A stretch of DNA of 5,843 nt from Opitutaceae bacterium (GTDB lineage: Bacteria > Verrucomicrobiota > Verrucomicrobiia > Opitutales > Opitutaceae). Shown piece by piece: positions 1 through 5,573 of this stretch. Under the pieces are notes generated by a model. It did no database searches and was not told where the DNA came from. It saw only the letters and a program-made list of their open reading frames with translations. Position numbers and translations under genes: made by a program. Every line of letters starts with the position of its first letter. The first letter of the stretch is position 1. Location: the NCBI GenBank assembly GCA_023265535.1, contig JAHFTI010000299.1, forward strand, positions 1 to 5,843. The letters are read 5' to 3'.

Positions 1-380
1 GAGCGCGGGCGCAGGTGGGAGATCTCGCGGAGTAACTCGAGCGTGTGGCCCTTCTTCTGGAGGGGGTAGGTGGCATCGGCGGCGCCGAGCACGGTCACCT
101 CGGTGGCCTTGAGCTCCCACTTCTGGCCCTGGCCCTGGGAGGGGACGAGCTGGCCGCGGATGGCGACGGAGGCGCCCGTGGTCAGTTTCTGGACCTCGGC
201 GTAATTGGGGAGGGTGGCGTCGGCGATGACCTGGAGGTTCTTCACGCTGGAGCCATCGTTGAGCTCGATGAAGGAGAAGCCCTTGGCATCACGGCGGGTG
301 CGTACCCAGCCATTCACGAGAAGGTCGTCGACGGGGCCGGTGCCGTTGAGAACGGCCTTGAGGGAGGAAGCTGTTTGCAT
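1..380 (-). CDS. asnS: Asparaginyl-tRNA synthetase, N-terminal part (cut by the window edge)
   Basis: AsnRS charges tRNA-Asn with asparagine, using ATP, in the cytoplasm. Translating the minus strand from the ATG at 380-378 gives 126 open codons running off the left edge, so only the N-terminal anticodon-binding OB-fold and the start of the linker are present. The class IIb catalytic core lies outside. Recognisable family segments are GWVRTRRD (residues 24-31), FSFIELNDGS (35-44), LPNY (57-60), a conserved PSQGQGQ stretch (80-86) and LREISHLRPR (117-126), which leads into the catalytic domain. These match E. coli AsnS closely from memory. AspRS or LysRS would be the alternatives, but the SQGQGQ and TYP segments favour AsnRS. 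The ATG is the only ATG, GTG or TTG start upstream in frame, and no Shine-Dalgarno sequence precedes it. The gene diverges from obg. Confidence 0.96.
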   Translation of the reverse strand, partial: MQTASSLKAVLNGTGPVDDLLVNGWVRTRRDAKGFSFIELNDGSSVKNLQVIADATLPNYAEVQKLTTGASVAIRGQLVPSQGQGQKWELKATEVTVLGAADATYPLQKKGHTLELLREISHLRPR

Positions 381-387
381 GGCGCGG

Positions 388-415
388 AATATAGGATTGG
401 CACGGCTGCCGCCAA
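388..415 (-). promoter_or_regulatory. Putative sigma70-type promoter of asnS
   Basis: Read on the minus strand, TTGGCG (415-410) is followed by a 16-nt spacer and TATATT (393-388). A TTTGGC reading of the -35 gives 17 nt. Only 7 nt separate the -10 hexamer from the asnS ATG, so transcription would begin at or almost at the start codon and leave essentially no 5' UTR. The absence of a Shine-Dalgarno sequence fits that. The hexamers are seen directly; promoter activity is inferred. Confidence 0.5.
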
Positions 416-439
416 AGAAAATCGGGCGACTTTTGGCGG
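409..439. repeat. 8-bp inverted repeat in the asnS/obg divergent region
   Basis: CCGCCAAA at 409-416 and TTTGGCGG at 432-439 are perfect inverted arms separated by 15 bp. The left arm covers the putative asnS -35 element. A further CGCCA at 445-449 pairs with TGGCG at 434-438 across a 6-nt spacer, so the right arm can take part in two alternative symmetries. The layout could be an operator for a dimeric regulator or an RNA hairpin in the obg leader, but could also be chance in GC-rich DNA. I see no clear obg promoter in the rest of 381-512. Confidence 0.4.
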
Positions 440-512
440 GAACACGCCAGCTAATGAGCCTTTTTGCAGGCGCTTCTTGGCAAGCGGGGTTCTTTATGCA
501 CCATTCGCCCTT

Positions 513-1535
513 ATGTTCGTAGACGAGTGCATCATCAAAGTTCAGGCCGGCGATGGCGGCCGTGGTTGTATTGCCTTCCGCCGGGAGAAGTACGAGCCGT
601 GGGGTGGACCCTGCGGTGGCAATGGCGGCAAGGGCGGAGACATCGTGTTGATCGGCGACGACGACACGAACAACCTGGTGGACTACAAGTTCAAGCAGCA
701 TTGGAAGGCTGAGCGTGGTGAGCACGGCCTGGGCAAGGACTGCGATGGCCGCGAGGGCAAGGACTGCGAGATGCGCATGCCGCTCGGCACCATTGTCACC
801 GACATCGAGACCGGCGCCGTCGTGGCGGAGCTGACCAAGGACGGCGAACGCATCATCCTGCGCAAGGGTGGCAACGGCGGTTTCGGCAACCTGCATTTCA
901 AGAGCTCGATCAACCGCGCCCCGCGCCAGGCCAACCCCGGCCAGGAGGGCGAGACCGGTGCCTATCGCCTGGTGCTCAAGAGCATCGCCGACGTGGGCCT
1001 GGTGGGTTTCCCCAACGCGGGCAAGAGCTCCCTGACCAACGCCATCACGCACGCCCATCCCAAGATGGCCGCCTATCCTTTCACGACCCTGCATCCGCAG
1101 ATCGGCGTGATCGACTTTCCCGAGACCAACCAGCGCCTCATGCTGGCCGACGTCCCCGGACTGATCGAGGGCGCCAGCGAAAACAAGGGCCTCGGGCACC
1201 GTTTCCTGCGCCACATCGAGCGCTGCTCCGTGCTGGTGTTCATCATCGACATGGCGGGGGTGGACGGCCGCGACCCGCGCGAGGATTACGCGACGCTGCT
1301 CAAGGAGCTGAAGCTTTATGACAAGGCGCTGCTGAAGAAGCCGCGCCTGGTGGCGGCGAACAAGATGGACCTGCCGAAGGCCAAGACCTGGCTGACCAAG
1401 TTCAAGGCCAAGCACAAGGTTCCGGTGGTGCCGATCTCCTGTTCCGAGGGCCTGGGCCTCGAGAAGCTGAAGCAGGCGCTGCTCAAGAAGGTCATTGCAC
1501 TTCAGGGTGAAGAACATGTTGCGGTGAAGCGCTAA
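513..1535 (+). CDS. obgE: GTPase Obg/CgtA (ribosome assembly)
   Basis: Obg is a usually essential, slow-hydrolysing GTPase that binds the 50S subunit during assembly and is linked to stringent-response and cell-cycle control. The 340-aa protein has the glycine-rich Obg fold (about residues 1-158, with GDGGRGCIAFRREKYEP and GGNGGKGGD) followed by the GTPase domain. That domain has G1 GFPNAGKS (165-172), switch I YPFTT (188-192), G3 DVPGLIEGA (213-221), G4 NKMD (283-286) and G5 SCSEG (309-313). It ends soon after the GTPase domain, so it lacks the OCT domain of some Gram-positive Obgs. The reading frame is open back to position 45, but the family N-terminus (MFVDE) fixes the start at 513; the upstream part is antisense to asnS. 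No strong Shine-Dalgarno sequence is visible. The usual rplU-rpmA neighbours are absent; the gene leads a cluster with a secretion ATPase. The GGPC cysteine (34) replaces the more usual Asp. Confidence 0.97.
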   Translation: MFVDECIIKVQAGDGGRGCIAFRREKYEPWGGPCGGNGGKGGDIVLIGDDDTNNLVDYKFKQHWKAERGEHGLGKDCDGREGKDCEMRMPLGTIVTDIETGAVVAELTKDGERIILRKGGNGGFGNLHFKSSINRAPRQANPGQEGETGAYRLVLKSIADVGLVGFPNAGKSSLTNAITHAHPKMAAYPFTTLHPQIGVIDFPETNQRLMLADVPGLIEGASENKGLGHRFLRHIERCSVLVFIIDMAGVDGRDPREDYATLLKELKLYDKALLKKPRLVAANKMDLPKAKTWLTKFKAKHKVPVVPISCSEGLGLEKLKQALLKKVIALQGEEHVAVKR

Positions 1536-1553
1536 GCGCACAGCATACAGCGC

Positions 1554-2042
1554 ATGAATCCCGAGCATCGTCCCATTGTGATGCGAGGAAACCGCCTTCT
1601 GGGCGCGGCCCTCGTGGAGCACAATCTTGTGAAGATCGAGGACCTCGAGAAGGCGAACGAACGCCTGCTCGAGGTGATCAGCACAGGCGAGAACCGGCAG
1701 ATCTCCCTCCTTGGCATCCTCTGCAACGAGATGCGCGTGTTGCGCGAGGAGGAGGTGCTCTCGCATCTGGTTGAGAGCGAGGGCGTGGGACTCATCGACC
1801 TGCGTTCCTACGAGATCAACGAGGAACTGCGCAAGGGACTCGACACGGGGGCCTGCTGGGCGACCTGGTCGCTGCCTTTCGACCGCGAGGAGGACTTCGT
1901 CTTCATTGCGACGGTCTATTATCTCAGCCCGGCAGCACGGGCGTATTGGGAGAAACTCTACGGCACGAACATCGTCTGGTACGGCACCACGATGGACATC
2001 ATTGCGGAGATGCTCGAGAAGATCGAGTCAGGCGGTCACTAA
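1554..2042 (+). CDS. Small protein resembling a stand-alone GspE/MshE N-terminal domain
   Basis: This 162-aa soluble protein has no signal peptide, membrane segment or Walker motif. Residues 14-40 (RLLGAALVEHNLVKIEDLEK and onward) follow the LG-xx-LV-xx-G-LV-x4-L pattern of T2SSE_N/MshEN domains, which in secretion ATPases bind the assembly platform and sometimes c-di-GMP. A central VESEGVGLIDLRSYEI segment and a C-terminal TMDIIAEMLEKIE helix (about 145-158) also resemble that domain. The motif is degenerate: the usual Gly is Asn24, the first Arg is shifted by one residue, and the final Gln is missing, so canonical c-di-GMP binding is doubtful. It lies 18 bp after obg and 14 bp before the secretion ATPase, suggesting it acts with that ATPase. 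The start at 1554 is the first ATG after obg, with no clear ribosome site; ATG 1581 is an in-frame alternative. The gene is real by frame and context; its function is inferred from a weak family resemblance. Confidence 0.8.
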   Translation: MNPEHRPIVMRGNRLLGAALVEHNLVKIEDLEKANERLLEVISTGENRQISLLGILCNEMRVLREEEVLSHLVESEGVGLIDLRSYEINEELRKGLDTGACWATWSLPFDREEDFVFIATVYYLSPAARAYWEKLYGTNIVWYGTTMDIIAEMLEKIESGGH

Positions 2043-2048
2043 GAGGAG
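2041..2048 (+). promoter_or_regulatory. Strong ribosome binding site that sets the ATPase start
   Basis: AAGAGGAG lies 8 nt before the ATG at 2057 and overlaps the stop codon of the preceding gene (2040-2042). The reading frame stays open upstream to 1946, so this site decides the start. It is the only convincing Shine-Dalgarno sequence in the window. The overlap with a stop codon suggests translational coupling to the small upstream gene. Confidence 0.8.
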
Positions 2049-2056
2049 TTTGCGCC

Positions 2057-3769
2057 ATGCCCCTAGGAAAGATCCAGACACAGATTGTCGCCAAGCTCGA
2101 GGAGATGGGCCGCGTGAGCGCCGCCCAGCGCGCCGAGCTGGCCGCGCGCCCCGAGGACGTGAGTGGTGAGGCGCTCGACAAGATCCTGCAGGACGACCTG
2201 AAGGTCTCCCCGCTGCAGCTGCTCACCGCCAAGGCCCGAGCCCTCGGACTGGCTCCCTTCAACGTCTCCCGCTACAGGGTCAGCAAGACCACTTTCGACG
2301 TGGTGAAGGAGGACTTCTGCCGCGAGCACAAGCTCCTGCCTGTCGGACAGGTGGGCGACCTGCTGCTGGTCGCCTTCTCGAATCCCTTCGACCTGGTGGC
2401 CCCCTCCAAGATCCAGGAGCTCACGGGCAAGCGTGTGGTGCGCCTGCTGGCGCGCGAGAAGGACATCATCGAGAAGTTCGGCGGACCCGCGGCACAGAGC
2501 GGCGATTTCGCCGACGTGGTGCAGCGCATCGGCAAGGAGTACGCCGAGGCGGCAGCCCCCGAGTTCAAGGAGGGCGACGATGTCAACGAGGAGTCGGGCG
2601 CCATCATCCAGCTTTCGAACCGCATCATCGAGGATGCCTACATCCTGGGCACCTCCGACATCCATATCGAGCCCTGGGAAAAGGAAGTCATCATCCGGTA
2701 CCGCATCGACGGCGTGTGCCAGGAGAAGCTGCGGCTGCCCAAGAAGGTGGCCCCGGCGCTCGTCGCCCGCCTGAAGATCATGTGCAACCTGGACATCGCG
2801 GAACGCCGCCTGCCGCAGGACGGCCGCATCGTCTTCAAGCAGTACTCCAGGAAGGGCGTCGACATCGACCTTCGAGTGTCCACCGCGCCGCTCAACCACG
2901 GCGAGGGCGTCGTGATGCGTATCCTGGACAAGCAGAAGTCCACGCTGCCGCTGCCGGCCCTGGGTTTCACCGAGGAGAACCTGGCCAAGTACCGCGAGGT
3001 GATCCGCCAGCCCTACGGCATGATTCTGCATTGCGGACCGACTGGCTCCGGCAAGTCGATGACCCTCTATTCGGCGCTCAATGAGATCAACGCGCCCGAC
3101 ATCGTCATCCGCACGGCCGAGGACCCGATCGAGTACACCCTTCCAGGCATCAACCAGATGCAGATGCACCGCCAGATCGGCCTGACCTTCGCGAGCGCGC
3201 TGCGCGCCTTCCTGCGTCAGGATCCCGACATCATCCTGGTGGGTGAAATTCGAGACAAGGAGACGGCGGAGATCTCGGTCGAGGCCGCGCTCACGGGCCA
3301 TCTGCTGATCTCTACCCTGCACACCAACGACGCCCCGTCGACAGTGGCGCGTCTCACGGACATGGGCATAGAGCCCTTCATGATTTCCTCGTCGCTGCTG
3401 TGCGTGTGTGCGCAGCGCCTGATGCGCCGCGTGTGCAAGCAGTGCCGCGTGCCTTACACGCCCGAGGGACGCGAAAAGGAGATCATCGAGACGGCGATCG
3501 GCTGGAGCGGGCAGATCTACAAGCGCAACCCGAAGGGCTGCGCGAAATGCGGAAGCAGCGGCTACAAGGGCCGCGTGGGCATCCACGAGCTGATGATCAC
3601 GAATGACGAGCTCATCGAGGGCATCAACAAGGGCCTGGAGACTGCGGAGCTCAAGAAGATCGCGGTGCGGGGCGGGATGAAGACGCTGCACCAGGACTCG
3701 ATGATCAAGGTCAGTGACGGCATCACCACGATCGAGGAAGCCCTTTCGAACGTCCCGCCGGATCTCTGA
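2057..3769 (+). CDS. GspE/PilB-family secretion or pilus-assembly ATPase
   Basis: This is a hexameric cytoplasmic ATPase that powers extension of a type IV pilus or a type II secretion pseudopilus. The 570-aa protein has a T2SSE_N/MshEN-like N-terminal domain (about 1-145, with LLPVGQVGDLLLVAFSNPFD), a linker, the N2 domain with IRYRIDG (213-219), and the ATPase core. The core has Walker A GPTGSGKS (327-334), the Asp box RTAEDPIEY (352-360), Walker B ILVGEIRD (393-400) and the His box TGHLLISTLHTNDA (413-426). A zinc tetracysteine motif follows: Cys460/463 and Cys495/498. That motif and the AEDPIEY form indicate an extension or secretion ATPase rather than the retraction ATPase PilT. The length fits PilB, while DMGIEPFMISSSLL followed by AQRL is more GspE-like, so I give no symbol. 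No pilC/gspF, pilT or pilin gene is in the window. It lies 14 bp after the small GspE-N-like gene and 1 bp before the next gene. Two extra cysteines (449, 451) precede the zinc motif. Confidence 0.95.
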   Translation: MPLGKIQTQIVAKLEEMGRVSAAQRAELAARPEDVSGEALDKILQDDLKVSPLQLLTAKARALGLAPFNVSRYRVSKTTFDVVKEDFCREHKLLPVGQVGDLLLVAFSNPFDLVAPSKIQELTGKRVVRLLAREKDIIEKFGGPAAQSGDFADVVQRIGKEYAEAAAPEFKEGDDVNEESGAIIQLSNRIIEDAYILGTSDIHIEPWEKEVIIRYRIDGVCQEKLRLPKKVAPALVARLKIMCNLDIAERRLPQDGRIVFKQYSRKGVDIDLRVSTAPLNHGEGVVMRILDKQKSTLPLPALGFTEENLAKYREVIRQPYGMILHCGPTGSGKSMTLYSALNEINAPDIVIRTAEDPIEYTLPGINQMQMHRQIGLTFASALRAFLRQDPDIILVGEIRDKETAEISVEAALTGHLLISTLHTNDAPSTVARLTDMGIEPFMISSSLLCVCAQRLMRRVCKQCRVPYTPEGREKEIIETAIGWSGQIYKRNPKGCAKCGSSGYKGRVGIHELMITNDELIEGINKGLETAELKKIAVRGGMKTLHQDSMIKVSDGITTIEEALSNVPPDL

Positions 3770-3770
3770 G

Positions 3771-4550
3771 ATGGAGCTGATCTTCCTCGGCACGGGCACC
3801 TCGCACGGGGTGCCGATGATCGGATGCGCCTGCGGCGTGTGCCGGTCGGACGACCCCAGGAACAGGCGCGGCCGCTCGTCCGTGCATGTCGTCATGGACG
3901 GGCTGCACCTTCAGGTGGACGCGGCGCCCGAGTTCAGGCTGCAGTGTATCCGCGAGGACATTACACGCATCGACCGCTTCTTCCTGACCCACGAGCATGC
4001 CGACCACCTGGCGGGCATGGACGACCTGCGGCGCTTCTGCGATTTCAACGGCGGGGTGGCCCTCGACGTGCACACCACGCGCGAGGCGGCGGAGCGCCTG
4101 CGCGAGATCTTCCCCTATGCGGTGCGCGAGAAGCCCTGGAGCACGGGGTACGCGGCCTTCCGCCCCCATGCGATGGAGGGCCCCCTGGAACTGCCGCAGG
4201 GAACGGTCGAGTGCACGAGGCTGCCCCATGGGAGGGTCGAGACGCTCGGCCTGGTCTTCACGGAGCGAAGCAGCGGCAGGAAACTGGCCTACTACACCGA
4301 CTGCAAGACGGTGACGCCCGCGGGCGTGGAGTTGGCGCGGGGGGCGGACCTGGTTGTGCTCGACGGGCTCAGGCCGCAGGACCATCCCACGCACATGACG
4401 ATCGACGAGGCGGTGGCGATGGCCGCCCGGATCGGGGCCCCGCTGACCTACCTGACCCATTTCACGCACAACGTGGAGCACGCGGTCGTGGAGGCGGGCC
4501 TGCCGGCGGCGGTGCGGCTCTCGTATGACGGGCTCAGGATTCGGCTGTGA
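3771..4550 (+). CDS. PhnP-like metallo-beta-lactamase-fold hydrolase
   Basis: This 259-aa cytoplasmic hydrolase binds two metal ions in its active site. It opens with GTGTSHGVP (7-15) and a CxCxxC cluster (Cys19, 21, 24), like the structural zinc site of PhnP. The metal-binding signature THEHADH supplies His74, His76, Asp78 and His79. Further likely ligands are His153 (LPHG), Asp177 (YYTDCK) and His230 (TYLTHFTH); His208 (DHPTHMT) sits where PhnP has its catalytic His. The family includes PhnP cyclic ribose phosphodiesterase and relatives of RNase Z and lipoyl transferases. No phn genes are nearby, so the substrate is unknown; a phosphodiester is a reasonable guess. The ATG follows the ATPase stop codon by one base, and no good Shine-Dalgarno sequence precedes it, so translation is probably coupled. 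The frame opens further upstream inside the ATPase gene, but the conserved MELIFLGTGTS start fits 3771. The gene ends convergent to oppC. Confidence 0.92.
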   Translation: MELIFLGTGTSHGVPMIGCACGVCRSDDPRNRRGRSSVHVVMDGLHLQVDAAPEFRLQCIREDITRIDRFFLTHEHADHLAGMDDLRRFCDFNGGVALDVHTTREAAERLREIFPYAVREKPWSTGYAAFRPHAMEGPLELPQGTVECTRLPHGRVETLGLVFTERSSGRKLAYYTDCKTVTPAGVELARGADLVVLDGLRPQDHPTHMTIDEAVAMAARIGAPLTYLTHFTHNVEHAVVEAGLPAAVRLSYDGLRIRL

Positions 4551-4560
4551 GCCCTGCTTG

Positions 4561-4575
4561 CCCGCGCTTGGCGGG
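4561..4575. terminator. Weak hairpin in the convergent gap (possible terminator)
   Basis: CCCGC (4561-4565) and GCGGG (4571-4575) form a 5-bp perfect stem with a GCTTG loop in the 32-bp gap between two convergent genes. Position suggests a bidirectional terminator, but the stem is short and neither strand has a T-run after it, so intrinsic termination is doubtful. Rho-dependent termination or chance is equally possible. Confidence 0.22.
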
Positions 4576-4582
4576 GCGCTGG

Positions 4583-5557
4583 TCAGTCCTTGGCGGAGCG
4601 CACGTCGAGGGCGTCGCGCAGGCCGTCGCCGAGGAAGTTGAGGGAGAGCAGGGTAAGCGTGAAGAGTGAACCGGGGAAGATCAGGAGCCAGGGGTACTCC
4701 TCCATCTTCTCGGCTCCATCCTTGATGAGCGTGCCCCAGGAGCTCATGGGGGCGTCGACGCCGAGACCGAGGTAGGAGAGGAAGGCCTCCAGGAGCATGA
4801 CGGCGGGAATCGTGAGGGTGGTGTACACGATCACGGGGCCGAGCGCGTTGGGGATCATGTGACGCAGGATGATGCGCCGGGTGGACAGGCCGAGGGAGCG
4901 GGCGGCCTCGATGTATTCCATGCGCTTGATCGAGAGGATCTGGCCGCGGACGATGCGGGCCATGGTGAGCCACTCCACGGCCCCGATGGCCGCGAAGAGG
5001 AGCAGGATCTTGCCCACGCCCTGCATGCCCGAGAAGAGGGGCCAGTGCGCGATGAGGTCGTCGAGCGAGCGCATGGGCTCCTTGAGGAAGACCATCATCA
5101 GGATCACAAACACGGTGAAGGGGAGGGCGTAGAGGATGTCGACGATGCGCATCATCAGCGAGTCCAGGCGTCCCCCGAAGAAGCCGGAGAGGGCTCCGTA
5201 GCCCACGCCGATGACAAGGGCCACGCCCGAGGCGAGCAGGCCGACCATGATGGAGATGCGGCCGCCGTAGAGCACGCGAGCGAGCAGGTCGCGCCCGTGG
5301 GTGTCGGTCCCGAACCAGTGGTCGGACGAGGGGGGGGTGGCACCGAGGGCGAGGTTCATCTCGCGAAAGGAGGGGGCGAAGAGGGGGCCCAGGAGGCAGG
5401 CGAGGGAAAGCAGCAGGAGGATCCAGGCGCCGGCCTGGGCGAGGTGGTTGCGGCGCAGGCGTGAAAGGGCGTCCTGCCAGAGGCTGACGCCGGGGCTTTC
5501 CGGCGGCGGGACGGGGCTGCCGGTGAGGGTGTGGCGTCTGTTGAACCAGGGGAGCAT
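4583..5557 (-). CDS. oppC: Oligopeptide ABC transporter permease OppC
   Basis: OppC is one of two inner-membrane permease subunits of a peptide importer, paired with OppB and driven by OppD/OppF-type ATPases. The 324-aa protein has a cytoplasmic N-terminus, a first membrane helix (about 42-60), the family segment HWFGTDTHGRDLLARVLYGG (80-99), and five more helices (about 101-125, 137-157, 182-200, 238-257, 288-310). The EAA loop contacting the ATPase is at 215-237 (EAARSLG then HMIPN). GDGLRDALD (310-318) is the usual C-terminal signature. Compared from memory with E. coli OppC, there are about 22 extra residues between the third and fourth helices (around 158-182). A C8 tract (5337-5330) encodes Thr74-Pro-Pro76. 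The ATG is 16 bp after the oppB stop, without a clear Shine-Dalgarno sequence. No ATPase gene follows; the next gene is convergent. A DppC-type substrate range cannot be excluded. Confidence 0.94.
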   Translation of the reverse strand: MLPWFNRRHTLTGSPVPPPESPGVSLWQDALSRLRRNHLAQAGAWILLLLSLACLLGPLFAPSFREMNLALGATPPSSDHWFGTDTHGRDLLARVLYGGRISIMVGLLASGVALVIGVGYGALSGFFGGRLDSLMMRIVDILYALPFTVFVILMMVFLKEPMRSLDDLIAHWPLFSGMQGVGKILLLFAAIGAVEWLTMARIVRGQILSIKRMEYIEAARSLGLSTRRIILRHMIPNALGPVIVYTTLTIPAVMLLEAFLSYLGLGVDAPMSSWGTLIKDGAEKMEEYPWLLIFPGSLFTLTLLSLNFLGDGLRDALDVRSAKD

Positions 5558-5573
5558 GGAGTGGGCTTCGGGT

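Noticed and set aside
124..139. A short CTGGCC-type repeat (ctggccctggccctggg) that looks like a tandem repeat.
   Set aside because: It encodes the conserved QGQGQ segment of AsnRS, so it is explained by protein conservation.
434..465. The TGGCG/CGCCA hairpin followed by TTTTT as an intrinsic terminator or attenuator before obg.
   Set aside because: The stem is only 5 bp and the T-run starts 11-12 nt after it, which does not fit an intrinsic terminator.
471..486. CGCTT/AAGCG hairpin with a 6-nt loop upstream of obg.
   Set aside because: It is a 5-bp stem of a kind expected by chance, with no conserved riboswitch-like element around it.
45..512. The obg frame is open far upstream of 513, giving a possible 496-aa protein.
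   Set aside because: The first part is antisense to the clearly coding asnS N-terminus, and the Obg family N-terminus (MFVDE) starts exactly at 513.
1946..2056. An upstream extension of the secretion ATPase to ATG 1946.
   Set aside because: It overlaps the end of the preceding gene in another frame, and the strong ribosome site at 2041-2048 points to ATG 2057.
2063..3895. A 610-codon open frame on the minus strand opposite the secretion ATPase.
   Set aside because: Its sequence is low-complexity and rich in Arg, His, Leu, Val and Asp with no recognisable domain. It is the expected shadow of a GC-rich gene with strong third-position bias.
3723..4973. A 416-codon minus-strand frame spanning the hydrolase gene and part of oppC.
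   Set aside because: It overlaps two well-supported genes in another frame, is full of Pro, Arg and His, and shows no family motif.
4859..5464. A 201-codon plus-strand frame opposite oppC.
   Set aside because: It is a shadow of oppC, with repetitive Glu, Gly, Ala and His composition and no motif.
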